Shown here in pieces: positions 25,542 to 34,780 of a DNA stretch of 64,000 nucleotides; within the stretch, counting starts at the first letter, position 1, and each line of letters starts with the position of its first letter. The DNA comes from Actinomadura chibensis NBRC 106107 (GTDB lineage Bacteria > Actinomycetota > Actinomycetes > Streptosporangiales > Streptosporangiaceae): positions 24,263 through 88,262 of the forward strand of contig NZ_BCQP01000022.1 in NCBI RefSeq assembly GCF_001552135.1. The letters are read 5' to 3'. The position numbers and the translations under genes were made by a program. The notes beneath the pieces were generated by a model, which ran no database searches, was not told the DNA's origin, and saw nothing but the letters and a program-made list of their open reading frames with translations.

Positions 25542-27710
25542 ATGTCGCGCGCGTACAGATTCGCGTCCCTGCCCTGCGGACGCTGGGGCAAATGGGTCGT
25601 GCTGGTGCTGTGGATCGTCGTCCTCGGCATCTCCGTGCCGCTCGCCGGGAAGCTCACCGGCGCGCAGACCAACGAGGCGTCGGCGTGGCTGCCGAAGGAC
25701 GCCGAGTCGACCCGGGTGGTGGACGCGTCCGAGCGGTTCGTGCCGTCCGACACGTTCCCCGCCGTCGTCGTCTACCACCGCGACGGGGGCCCGCTCACCG
25801 CCGCCGACCGGGCCAAGGCCGCCGCCGACGTGCCGCGCCTGCAGGCCGTCACGGGCGACCCGAAGGGCTCGGCGCCGCCCCGGCGGCTCGCCGTCAGCGT
25901 GCAGGGGCCGATCCCCGCGAAGGACGGCACCGCCCTGGAGACGATCGTCAACATCCGCGTCGGCAACGACGGCTGGGACCTGCTCGGACCCGCCGTCGAC
26001 GACTACCGCGACATCGTCCAGAAGGGCGCCCCCGGCCTGGACGCGCACGTCACCGGCCCCGCCGGGTACGGCGGCGACTTCAGCAACGTGTTCTCCGGCT
26101 TCGACGCGACGCTGCTGTACGTCACCGCCGCCATCGTCATCGGGATCCTGCTGCTCACCTACCGCAGCCCGATCCTGTGGCTCGCGCCGCTGCTCTGCGT
26201 CGGGTTCGCGCTGATGGCGGCCGAGGCGGTGATCTACCTGCTGGCCGAGCACGCCGGGCTGACCGTGAACGGGCAGGCCGCGTTCATCCTCACGGTGCTC
26301 GTGTTCGGCGCGGGCACCGACTACGCGCTGCTGCTCATCGCCCGATATCGGGAGGAACTGCGGCGCCACGAGGACCGGCACGAGGCGATGGCGGTCGCGC
26401 TGCACCGCGCGGGCCCCGCGATCGTCGCCAGCGGCTCGACGGTCGCGCTCAGCATGCTGTGCCTGCTCGTCGCCACCCTCAACTCGACCAAGAGCATGGG
26501 CCCGGTCATGGCGATCGGCGTCGCCGTCGCGCTGCTCGCGATGGTGACCCTGCTGCCCGCGCTGCTCGTGATCTGCGGCCGCTGGATGTTCTGGCCGCGC
26601 CGTCCGAAATTCGGGACGGACGAGCCGACCGAGCGCGGCGTGTGGGCGCGGGTCGGCGGGGTCGTCGCCGTGCGCCCGCGGGTGACCTGGCTGGTCACGG
26701 CCGTCGTCCTCGGCGCGCTCGCCGCCGGGCTGTTCGGGCTGAAGACCGGCTCGCTGCCCAACAAGGACGCCTTCAGCACCGGCAAGCCCGACTCGGTCAC
26801 CGGCGAGGAGGTGCTCGGCAAGCACTTCCCGGCGGGCAGCGGGTCGCCCGTCCAGGTCGTCGCGAAGGCGGGGACGCAGGACGCCGTCGCCGCCGCGCTC
26901 GCCCGCGTCCCGGACATCTCCGACGTCAAGCTCGCGGGCAGGAACCCGGGGCAGCCGTCCGGCGGGCTCGTCTACCTGGAGGGGACGCTCACCGCGCCGC
27001 CCGACAGCGACCGCGGGTTCACCGCCGTCCAGCGGGCCCGCGACGCCGTGCACGCCGTCCCCGGCGCGGACGCGGAGGTCGGCGGCGGGACGGCGGTCAC
27101 GCTCGACATCAACCACGCCTCCCACCGGGACCAGAACGTCGTGATCCCGATCGTGCTGGTCGTCGTGCTGATCATCCTCGCGCTGCTGCTGCGCGCCGTC
27201 GTCGCCCCGGTGGTCCTCGTCGCGACCGTCGTGCTGTCGTACGCGGCGGCGCTCGGCGTCAGCGCGCTGATGTTCCACCACGTGTTCGGGTTCGCGGCGG
27301 CCGACCCGTCGTTCCCGCTGTGGTCGTTCGTGTTCCTCGTGGCGCTCGGCACCGACTACAACATCTTCCTCATGACCCGCGTGCACGAGGAGTCGAAGCG
27401 CGTCGGGATGCGGCGCGGCGCGCTGGTCGGGCTCGCCGCGACCGGCGGCGTGATCACCTCGGCGGGCGCGGTGCTCGCCGGGACGTTCGCCGCGCTCGGC
27501 TCGCTGCCGCTCGTGTTCGTCGCCGAGCTCGGCTTCACGGTCGCGTTCGGGGTGCTGCTGGACACGTTCGTCGTCCGGTCGGTGCTGGTCACCGCCCTGA
27601 ACCTGGACGTCGGACGGCGCATGTGGTGGCCGAGCGCGCTGAGCCGCGCCGAGCCCGCGCCCGCCGCCGCCGCGCCGGAGGAGCCCGAACCGGCGGGCAG
27701 CCGCGACTAG
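25542..27710 (+). CDS. MMPL-family RND transporter
   Basis: The 722-residue protein has the two-fold MMPL plan. There is a first membrane helix (KWVVLVLWIVVLGISVPLAGKL), a large extracytoplasmic loop, then five helices with the proton-relay motif GAGTDYALLLIARYREEL. This is repeated in the second half with ALGTDYNIFLMTRVHEESK. Family members export lipids or antimicrobials using the proton gradient. GGGGGT precedes the ATG at 25542. Upstream frame is open to 25479, but the extra residues are unlike the family. The operator-like inverted repeat 60 bp upstream suggests control by a local or distant repressor. Substrate unknown. Confidence 0.92.
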   Translation: MSRAYRFASLPCGRWGKWVVLVLWIVVLGISVPLAGKLTGAQTNEASAWLPKDAESTRVVDASERFVPSDTFPAVVVYHRDGGPLTAADRAKAAADVPRLQAVTGDPKGSAPPRRLAVSVQGPIPAKDGTALETIVNIRVGNDGWDLLGPAVDDYRDIVQKGAPGLDAHVTGPAGYGGDFSNVFSGFDATLLYVTAAIVIGILLLTYRSPILWLAPLLCVGFALMAAEAVIYLLAEHAGLTVNGQAAFILTVLVFGAGTDYALLLIARYREELRRHEDRHEAMAVALHRAGPAIVASGSTVALSMLCLLVATLNSTKSMGPVMAIGVAVALLAMVTLLPALLVICGRWMFWPRRPKFGTDEPTERGVWARVGGVVAVRPRVTWLVTAVVLGALAAGLFGLKTGSLPNKDAFSTGKPDSVTGEEVLGKHFPAGSGSPVQVVAKAGTQDAVAAALARVPDISDVKLAGRNPGQPSGGLVYLEGTLTAPPDSDRGFTAVQRARDAVHAVPGADAEVGGGTAVTLDINHASHRDQNVVIPIVLVVVLIILALLLRAVVAPVVLVATVVLSYAAALGVSALMFHHVFGFAAADPSFPLWSFVFLVALGTDYNIFLMTRVHEESKRVGMRRGALVGLAATGGVITSAGAVLAGTFAALGSLPLVFVAELGFTVAFGVLLDTFVVRSVLVTALNLDVGRRMWWPSALSRAEPAPAAAAPEEPEPAGSRD

Positions 27711-27711
27711 C

Positions 27712-27737
27712 GGGGCGGGGACCGGCGGGGCGGGGGG
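27712..27737 (+). other. G-quadruplex motif between convergent genes
   Basis: Four runs of G (4, 4, 4 and 6) are separated by loops of 1, 6 and 1 bases on the plus strand. This 26-base motif fills the 28-bp gap between the MMPL stop and the convergent kinase stop. It could fold as a quadruplex in DNA or in the MMPL transcript and may act in place of a hairpin terminator, which is absent here. Confidence 0.5.
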
Positions 27738-27738
27738 A

Positions 27739-29835
27739 CTAGCTCCAGCTCGGGTGGCCGAACGTGCGGCCGGCCGGGGTGACGACCTGGTCGCCGGTGC
27801 CGTCCGCGCGGACGGCGCGGACCACCGGCGACCCGACCGCGCCGCGCACGTAGCAGATCCAGCGGCCGTCGGCGGACCACGCCGGGTCCATGTCGTCCCC
27901 GCCCGTGGTCAAGCGCAGGGGCACCTGCCCTCCGGTGGAGTCCACCATCCAGATCTCGCTGCCGTCCGGGCCGCCCCGCGTGTAGGCGACCCTGGCCCCG
28001 CCGGGCGACCATTCCGGGTCGACCGAGCGGACGCCGTCCCTGGTCAGCCTCCGCCAGGTGCCGGGGTCGGTCGGGTCGAGGCTGTAGATCTGCTCGGGGC
28101 CGTCCCGCTTGCTCCAGAAGACGATCCTGTCCGAGGGCGCCCACATCGGGTCGTCCTTGTCCGAGGCGTCGTCGGTGAGCTGCTCGACCCCGCTCCCGTC
28201 GAGGGTGACCGTGAAGATCTGCCGGACGCCGTTCTTGCGGCCCATGTAGGCGAGGCGCGTGCCGTTCGGCGACCAGGCGACGCGCCCGCCCGCGATGTCG
28301 GTGACCTTCCGGGCGCCGGACCCGTCGGCGTTCATCACCCACGCCTCGTTCCCGCCGCCGTCCAGCCGCCGCGTGAACGCGATGCGGCGGTGGTCGGGGG
28401 ACGGCTCGGGCAGGATGGCGCACGGCCGCCCGCGGTAGAGCGTCGTCAGCTTCCGCTCCGCCAGGTCGTACCGGCCGATGTCGGCGTGGCACGACTTCGG
28501 CCAGCCGGACGCGGTGTCGATCCGGACGAGCATCGACCCCGCCGGGAACCCCGCCACCGCGCCGTCGCCGGTGGCGCTGCCCCCGCTCCGCGGTTCGGAC
28601 GCGTGGTCGAGGTAGTAGTAGACGCCCGCGGCCACGAGCGCGGCGACGACGACGCCCGCGACCGACGACAGGACGAACGTCCTGCGGCGGGACGGTCCGC
28701 CCGGCGCCATGGTCGGGGCCTGGCCGACCTGCTCGCGCTGCCAGTCCGCCGCCATCTGGGTGACGGGGCCCGGCGCGGGCGGGCCGGGCGGGGCGGGCGC
28801 GGGCATCGGCATGGGGGCGGGCGCGGTCACGTCCCGGTGGGTGACGGTCGGATCCCCGCCCGGCGGGGTGCTCGGCGTCCCGGCGGGCGGCGCCGTGGGC
28901 GTCTCGACGGGCGGCGCGACCGGGGCGGCGACAACGGGATCGGCGACGCGGGTCTCGGCGGGCGGGGCCGTCCACATCTCGCCGAGCTCGGAGGTGACGG
29001 CCGCCTCCCCGGCGCCGCCGACCAGGGAGAGCAGCAGGTCGCGGGCGCTCGGCCGCTGCAGCGGGTCCTTGCGCAGCGCCGCCCGGACGATCCCCGCGAG
29101 CGGGGACGGCAGGTCCCCGATCTCGGGCTCGGCGTGCACCGCCCGCGCCGCCATCACCTGGAACGAGCCCTGCCCGAACGGGTTGCGGCCGCTCGCCGCG
29201 TACGCCACGAGGCAGCCCCAGGCGAACACGTCCACGGCCGGGGTGACCTGCTGCGTCATGATCTGCTCGGGCGCGATCCAGCCGGGGGTGCCGACGACCA
29301 CGCCGGTCCGGGTGTGCGCGGACGCCATGTCCAGCGCGCGGGCGATGCCGAAGTCGATCACGCGGGGGCCGGAGATGGACAGCAGCACGTTGCTCGGCTT
29401 CAGGTCGCGGTGCACGAGTCCCGCGCTGTGGATGGCGACGAGCGCGGCGGCCACCCCGACCGCCACGCCGTGCAGCATCCCCGGCGACAGCGCGCCGTTC
29501 TCGCTGACGTGGTCGAGCAGGGACGGCCCGTCGATGTACTCGGTGACCATGTAGGCGAGGCCCTGGTCCTCGCCGTGCTCCAGCACCTGCGCCGTGCAGA
29601 ACGACGCGACGCGCTGGGCGTTGGCCGCCTCGTCGTGGAACCGGGCGAGGAACGTCTGGTCGCCCGCGAGCGCGGACCGCACGACCTTCACCGCGACGGC
29701 CCGGCCGTCCGGGCCGCGGCCGAGGTAGACCGCGCCCATCCCGCCCTCGCCGACCTTGGCCTCGATCCGGTACCGGCCGATCCGCGTGGGCTCGTCCGGG
29801 CGCAGTTCGCTCAGCGAGGCTCGCGGCCCGTCCAT
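27739..29835 (-). CDS. Membrane Ser/Thr protein kinase with extracellular TolB-like propeller
   Basis: The 698-residue protein has an N-terminal kinase domain (glycine loop VGEGGMGAVYLG, catalytic Lys in VAVKVV, HRDLKPSNVLL, DFGIA, GWIAPEQ), a proline-rich linker (about 310-390), a single membrane helix (SRRRTFVLSSVAGVVVAALVAAGVYYYL) and a C-terminal region of WD40-like/PD40 repeats (ARKVTDIAGGRVAWSPNGTRLAYM and similar). The propeller should lie outside the cell as a sensor. I chose the ATG at 29835, preceded by GGAGAGG, over an ATG at 29913. All catalytic residues are present. Ligand and targets unknown. Confidence 0.92.
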   Translation of the reverse strand: MDGPRASLSELRPDEPTRIGRYRIEAKVGEGGMGAVYLGRGPDGRAVAVKVVRSALAGDQTFLARFHDEAANAQRVASFCTAQVLEHGEDQGLAYMVTEYIDGPSLLDHVSENGALSPGMLHGVAVGVAAALVAIHSAGLVHRDLKPSNVLLSISGPRVIDFGIARALDMASAHTRTGVVVGTPGWIAPEQIMTQQVTPAVDVFAWGCLVAYAASGRNPFGQGSFQVMAARAVHAEPEIGDLPSPLAGIVRAALRKDPLQRPSARDLLLSLVGGAGEAAVTSELGEMWTAPPAETRVADPVVAAPVAPPVETPTAPPAGTPSTPPGGDPTVTHRDVTAPAPMPMPAPAPPGPPAPGPVTQMAADWQREQVGQAPTMAPGGPSRRRTFVLSSVAGVVVAALVAAGVYYYLDHASEPRSGGSATGDGAVAGFPAGSMLVRIDTASGWPKSCHADIGRYDLAERKLTTLYRGRPCAILPEPSPDHRRIAFTRRLDGGGNEAWVMNADGSGARKVTDIAGGRVAWSPNGTRLAYMGRKNGVRQIFTVTLDGSGVEQLTDDASDKDDPMWAPSDRIVFWSKRDGPEQIYSLDPTDPGTWRRLTRDGVRSVDPEWSPGGARVAYTRGGPDGSEIWMVDSTGGQVPLRLTTGGDDMDPAWSADGRWICYVRGAVGSPVVRAVRADGTGDQVVTPAGRTFGHPSWS

Positions 29836-29964
29836 GGAGTTCACCTCTCCGCCCGCGAGCCGCGTCTTGGCGGCCGCCCACGCGAGCGGCACGCGGCCCC
29901 AACCGTCCTCCATACGATGGCAGAGGAGGCCACGAGGTTCTAGCGGACGCGGGACGTCCCGCGA

Positions 29965-32900
29965 TCAATGGAAGTTGCGGGCCCGCACCCGGCCGGGGAC
30001 GGGCAGCCGCCGCAGCCGGGTCGCGCGGACGTTCGCGACCCCGTCGGCGCGCTCCAGCCGCCCGCTGACCAGCAGCGCCTGCGCGTCGACGGCGAGGCCG
30101 CGGTGCCGCTCGAACACCTGCGGCGGGCACACCACGTTGACGATGCCGGTCTCGTCCTCCAGCGTCATGAACACGATGCCGCCCGCGGTCGGCGGCCGCT
30201 GCCGGTGCGTGACCAGGCCCGCGACGACGACGTTCGTCTCGCCGGGCGTCGCGGCCAGCCGGGTGGACGACAGCGCGCCGAGTTCGTCCAGCGCGTCCCG
30301 GACGTGCGCGACCGGATGCGTGCTCGACACCCCGGTCGCCCACAGGTCGGCGAGCGTCTCCTCGATCGGCGTCATCGCGGGCAGCGCGGGCGCGGCGGCG
30401 CCGGGCGTCACGCCCTCCAGCCGTCCCGGGCCGGAACCGGCCAGCGCGCCCGCCGCCCACAGCGCCTCCCGCCGGGTGAGCCCGAACGCGTCGAACGCGC
30501 CCGCCGTGGCGAGCGCCTCCAGCGCGCCCGCCGACAGCGGGACGCGCCGGGCCAGGTCCTCCATGCTCGCGTAGGGGCGTCCGGCGGCGATCGCCTCCGC
30601 CGTGTCGTCGCCCAGGTTGCGGATGCCGGACAGCCCGAGCCGGATCGCGGGCTGCGGCTCGGCGGGCGCGTGCGGATGGTCGGAGACGACCTCGACCGCC
30701 TCCTCCAGCGTCGGGTGGACGCCGCTGGCGTTGACGTCCACGCCCCGGACGACGACGCCGTGCCGCCGCGCGTCGTTGAGGAGGCTCTGCGGGCTGTAGA
30801 AGCCCATCGGCTGGTTGCGCACCAGCGCGGCCGTGAACGCGGCCGGGAAGTGCCGCTTCAGCCAGGCGCTCGCGTACACCAGGTGCGCGAAGCTCTGCGC
30901 GTGCGACTCGGGGAACCCGAACCCGGTGAAGCCGAGGATCTTCTCGTACACGCTCTCGGCGACGTCCGGGGGGATGCCGCGCTCGGCCATCCCGTCCAGC
31001 AGGCGGCGGCGGAGCCGCTCCACCCGCTCGGGCGCCCGCTTCGCGCCCATCGCCTGCCGGAGCGCGTCGGACTCGGCGGGCGTGAACCCGGCGCAGTCGA
31101 CGGCGAGCTGCATCATCTGCTCCTGGAACAGCGGGACGCCGAGCGTCCGCGACAGCGCGGGCTCCATCAGCGGGTGCGGGCAGTCGGCCGGTTCGAGCCC
31201 CTTGCGGCGCCGCAGGTACGGGTGCACCGACCCGCCCTGGATCGGGCCCGGCCGGATCAGCGCCACCTCCACCACCAGGTCGTAGAACTCGCGGGGGCGC
31301 AGCCGGGGCAGCGTCGCCATCTGCGCCCGCGACTCGACCTGGAACACCCCGACCGTGTCGGCGTCGCACAGCATGTCGTAGACGAGCGGGTCGTCCGGCG
31401 GGATCGACTGGAGGTCGTGGCGGCGGCCGTGGTGCCCGGCCACCAGGTCGAAGCAGTCGTGCAGGGCGGCGAGCATGCCGAGGCCGAGCAGGTCGAACTT
31501 CACGAGCCCGGCCGCCGCGCAGTCGTCCTTGTCCCACTGCAGGACGCTGCGGTTCGGCATCGTCGCCCACTCGATCGGGCAGATCTCGCCGACCGGGCGG
31601 TCCGCGATGACCATGCCGCCGGAGTGGATGCCGAGGTGCCGGGGGAGCCGCAGCATCCGGTCCGCCAGCTCCATGACCGGGCCGGGGACGTCGGCCTCCG
31701 AGCCGACCGGGTCGCGCGGGTCGATGCCCTTGGACCAGGCGTCCTGCTGGCCGGGGGAGAAACCGAGCGCGCGGGCCGCGTCCCGGACGGCCATCCGCGG
31801 CCGGTAGCTGATCACGTTCGCGACCTGCGCGGTGCACTCGCGGCCGTACTTGTCGTAGACGTACTGGATGGCCTCCTCGCGGCGGCGGTGCTCGATGTCG
31901 AGGTCGATGTCGGGCGGGCCGTCGCGGCCGGGGGACAGGAACCGCTCGAACAGCAGGCCGTGCCGGACGGCGTCCACGCCGGTGATGCCGAGCGCGTAGC
32001 AGACCGCCGAGTTGGCCGCCGAGCCGCGCCCCTGGCACAGGATGCCCTTGCTCCGGCAGAACTCGACGATGTCGTGGACGATCAGGAAGTACCCGGGGAA
32101 GCGGAGCTGCTCGATGACGTCCAGCTCCTTGGCGATCTGCTCGTACGCCCCGGACACCCGCTCCCGCTCCGGCGGCCCGTACCGCTTCAGCGCGCCCTCC
32201 GCGACCAGGTGGCGCAGCCAGGTCGCCTCGGTGTGCCCGTCCGGGACGGGCCAGTCGGGCAGGCGGGGCGCGACGACGTCGAAGTCGAACAGGCACTCGC
32301 GCGCCAGCGCCACCGTCCGCTCCAGGACGCCGGGGAACCGGGCGAGGCGCCGCGCCATCTCCGCGCCGCTGCGGACGTGCGCGGTGCCGCCCGCCGGGAG
32401 CCAGCCGACCATGTCGTCGAGGCCCCGGCGGGCGCGGACGGCCGCCAGCGCCTGCGCCAGCCGCGCGTCCGGGCCGGGGGCGGCGAAGTGGACGTTGTTG
32501 GACGCCACCGCGTCCACGCCGACCCGGCGCGCCAGCTCGAACAGGACGTCGTTGCGGTGGTCGTCGTCCGGCTGGTCGTGGTCGACCAGCTCGACGAACA
32601 CGTTGCCGCGGCCGAACATGGCGATCAGGTTCCGCAGCTCGCGTTCGGCGGCGCCGGGGCCGTCCGCCTCCAGCGCGGCGGGGACGGGGCCCTTCCGGCA
32701 GCCGGTCAGCACCGCCCAGTGCCCGCCGTGCGCGCCCGCCAGCGCGTCGAGGTCGTAGACGGGGCGGCCCTTGCGCCCGCCCGCGAGCTGCGCCGCCGTG
32801 ATCGCCGAGCAGAGCCGCGCGTAGCCGGGCGCGCCGCGCGCGAGGACGAGCAGGTGGCGCCCGGCCGGGTCGGGCTCGCCGGTCTGCGGTCCGGGCAGGC

Positions 32901-33243
32901 CGAGGCTCAGCTCCGAGCCGAAGACCGTCCCGATGCCCGCGTCGCCCGCCGCCTGCGCGAACTGGACCGCGCCGTACATGCCGTCGTGGTCGGTGATCGC
33001 CATCGTCCGGACGCCGAGCCGCGCGGCCTCCGCGACGAGCGAGGCCGGGTCGCTGGCGCCGTCCAGGAAGCTGAACGAGGAGTGGACGTGCAGCTCCGCC
33101 CACGGAACGTCCTCGTCGGGCGGCTCGGGGCGGGGCCGGGCGTCGGGCGGCTCCGGCTCGTCCGGCGCCCGGCCGGACGGCCGCCACGACAGCCGCTCCT
33201 CGAACTCCCGCCACGGGATCGGCGGGTTGTGCCAGCCGGTCAT
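29965..33243 (-). CDS. dnaE2: Error-prone DNA polymerase DnaE2
   Basis: The 1092-residue protein is a C-family polymerase of the DnaE2/ImuC type: PHP domain at the N-terminus (WAELHVHSSFSFLDGAS), polymerase active-site acids in PDIDLDIEHRRR, LGIHSGGMVIADRP, and a C-terminal OB-fold region. It does translesion synthesis after DNA damage together with ImuA' and ImuB. Unlike replicative DnaE1, it is shorter and lacks the long C-terminal tail. The ATG at 33243 overlaps the TGA of a mini-frame created by a local tandem repeat (ATGA). It is the last gene of the imuA'-imuB-dnaE2 operon. Confidence 0.95.
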   Translation of the reverse strand: MTGWHNPPIPWREFEERLSWRPSGRAPDEPEPPDARPRPEPPDEDVPWAELHVHSSFSFLDGASDPASLVAEAARLGVRTMAITDHDGMYGAVQFAQAAGDAGIGTVFGSELSLGLPGPQTGEPDPAGRHLLVLARGAPGYARLCSAITAAQLAGGRKGRPVYDLDALAGAHGGHWAVLTGCRKGPVPAALEADGPGAAERELRNLIAMFGRGNVFVELVDHDQPDDDHRNDVLFELARRVGVDAVASNNVHFAAPGPDARLAQALAAVRARRGLDDMVGWLPAGGTAHVRSGAEMARRLARFPGVLERTVALARECLFDFDVVAPRLPDWPVPDGHTEATWLRHLVAEGALKRYGPPERERVSGAYEQIAKELDVIEQLRFPGYFLIVHDIVEFCRSKGILCQGRGSAANSAVCYALGITGVDAVRHGLLFERFLSPGRDGPPDIDLDIEHRRREEAIQYVYDKYGRECTAQVANVISYRPRMAVRDAARALGFSPGQQDAWSKGIDPRDPVGSEADVPGPVMELADRMLRLPRHLGIHSGGMVIADRPVGEICPIEWATMPNRSVLQWDKDDCAAAGLVKFDLLGLGMLAALHDCFDLVAGHHGRRHDLQSIPPDDPLVYDMLCDADTVGVFQVESRAQMATLPRLRPREFYDLVVEVALIRPGPIQGGSVHPYLRRRKGLEPADCPHPLMEPALSRTLGVPLFQEQMMQLAVDCAGFTPAESDALRQAMGAKRAPERVERLRRRLLDGMAERGIPPDVAESVYEKILGFTGFGFPESHAQSFAHLVYASAWLKRHFPAAFTAALVRNQPMGFYSPQSLLNDARRHGVVVRGVDVNASGVHPTLEEAVEVVSDHPHAPAEPQPAIRLGLSGIRNLGDDTAEAIAAGRPYASMEDLARRVPLSAGALEALATAGAFDAFGLTRREALWAAGALAGSGPGRLEGVTPGAAAPALPAMTPIEETLADLWATGVSSTHPVAHVRDALDELGALSSTRLAATPGETNVVVAGLVTHRQRPPTAGGIVFMTLEDETGIVNVVCPPQVFERHRGLAVDAQALLVSGRLERADGVANVRATRLRRLPVPGRVRARNFH

Positions 33244-33280
33244 GGACGCCCCCTAGTCATGGACGGCCCTAGTCATAGAC
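33239..33280 (-). repeat. Three imperfect 16-17-bp tandem repeats at the imuB-dnaE2 junction
   Basis: On the minus strand the unit is about CGTCCATGACTAGGGG. The first copy contains the end of imuB (Val-Tyr-Asp-stop), the middle copy is non-coding, and the third holds the dnaE2 start (CCATGACCGG). The middle ATG at 33260 opens a six-codon frame ending in TGA at 33242-33240, overlapping the dnaE2 ATG as ATGA. The pattern matches the duplicated start region before lutA. Confidence 0.75.
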
Positions 33281-34780
33281 GGCCTCGACGTGCCAGCGCC
33301 CGCCCTCGACGGCGAGCAGGTAGGCGGCGCCGTCGTCGGTGGTGACCTGGAAGCGGGCGCGGCGGCGCGCGCGGTCGGCGTCCCACCAGCGCTCGTCGAC
33401 GGGCCACGGCCCCGTCCAGCCGGTGACCGCGGACGGGCGGCCCCGGAGCGCCAGCGTCGCGGGCGGCGCGGACACCTCGCACCGCGCCGACACCACCACC
33501 GCCGCGCCGGAGGCGTCGGCCAGCTCCACGTCGGGCGGCACCGGCGGGACGACGGCGGGCGCGGGCCCGGTGATCCGGCCCGGCCACGGCCCGTCCGGCC
33601 GCCCGCCGGGGGCGAGGTCGCCGACCGGCACCCGGACGACCCGCTCGCCCGGCCCGCGCCCGCCGACCAGCACCGGGCGGGTGACCCCGTGGTGGCCGAG
33701 CAGCGCCTGGATCCGGTCGGCGGCCCGCGCGATCCGGTCGGTGACGGACGTGCGGCCCCACAGCCCCTCCTGCCGCCCCTCGTCCGGGACGAGCTGGTCG
33801 GGCGCCAGCTCCAGCCAGGTCACGCCGCCCCACACGGCCTCGGCGTCGGCGGGCTGGTGCGCCGACAGCTGCCAGCGCACCCGCTCGGCCACCGCCAGCG
33901 CGGACAGCCCGTCGTGCCGCCACAGCCGCCGCAGGACGCGGCCGTCCGCGAAGCCGACCGCCGCCTCCAGCCGGACGCACGCGAGCCCGCCCGCCGCGAG
34001 CCCCGCGTGCAGCTCGCCCGCCAGCCGCTTCGCGGCGAACACCACCTGCTCGGCCCGTTCGGCGGGCGGGTCGAACCCGGTGCGGACCGACAGGTCGGCG
34101 GTGGCGCGCGCGGGCGCGAGCGGGCGCGGCTCCTCACCGCGCGCCAGCCGGTGGGCGAGCGCGCCGTCCGCGCCGAACCGGCCCGCGACGTGCCCGGACG
34201 GCAGCGCAGCGAAGTCGCCGAGCGTCTTGATCCCGAGCCTGCGCAGCAGGTCGGCGAGGTCCGGGCGGTCCAGCACCGACAGCGGGTACGGGGCGAGGAA
34301 CGCCGCCGCGCCGCCCGCCGGGACGACGACGCCCCCGTCCCCGGCCCGCGCCGCGAGCTCGGCGGCGAACAGGCCGTCGGCGACGCCGGAGCCGCAGTCG
34401 TGCCCGGCCTCGACCACCGTGTCCTGGACGAGGACGCGCAGCGCCTCCTCGCCCCCGTAGAACCGGGCCGGGCCGCGCGCCGCGAGCGCGCACAGCCCCG
34501 GCCGCACCACCTCCACCCGGGGCGTCAGCGCCGCGACGGCCTCGGCGACGGGCTCGAACAGCCGTCCCTCCGCGTCGGCGTCGCGCTCGCGCACCACGAG
34601 CCCGGGGCAGCGGCGCTGCGCGTCGCGGAGCCGCTGCCCGCGCCGCACGCCCGCCGCCCGCGCCGCCGCCGTGCACGCCGCGACCTGTCCCTGGACGACC
34701 GCCGCCCCCGGCGTCGCGGCGTCGATCCCGACCGCCGTCGCGGGCCAGTCGGGGCACCACACCACCAGGACGCGCGTCAC
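33269..34780 (-). CDS. imuB: ImuB, Y-family polymerase-like mutasome hub
   Basis: The 503-residue protein starts VTRVLVVWCPDWPATAVG, the ImuB form of the Y-family N-terminus in which the usual catalytic aspartate motif is replaced. It keeps the helix-hairpin-helix region (LADLLRRLGIKTLGDFAALP) and ends with the ImuB C-terminal domain that contacts partners (WWDADRARRRARFQV). ImuB is thought to be catalytically inactive and to recruit DnaE2 to the sliding clamp. The GTG at 34780 overlaps the imuA' stop (GTGA), with GAGGAGGGG as ribosome site supplied by the last copy of a 12-bp tandem repeat. Confidence 0.93.
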   Translation of the reverse strand: MTRVLVVWCPDWPATAVGIDAATPGAAVVQGQVAACTAAARAAGVRRGQRLRDAQRRCPGLVVRERDADAEGRLFEPVAEAVAALTPRVEVVRPGLCALAARGPARFYGGEEALRVLVQDTVVEAGHDCGSGVADGLFAAELAARAGDGGVVVPAGGAAAFLAPYPLSVLDRPDLADLLRRLGIKTLGDFAALPSGHVAGRFGADGALAHRLARGEEPRPLAPARATADLSVRTGFDPPAERAEQVVFAAKRLAGELHAGLAAGGLACVRLEAAVGFADGRVLRRLWRHDGLSALAVAERVRWQLSAHQPADAEAVWGGVTWLELAPDQLVPDEGRQEGLWGRTSVTDRIARAADRIQALLGHHGVTRPVLVGGRGPGERVVRVPVGDLAPGGRPDGPWPGRITGPAPAVVPPVPPDVELADASGAAVVVSARCEVSAPPATLALRGRPSAVTGWTGPWPVDERWWDADRARRRARFQVTTDDGAAYLLAVEGGRWHVEAVYD

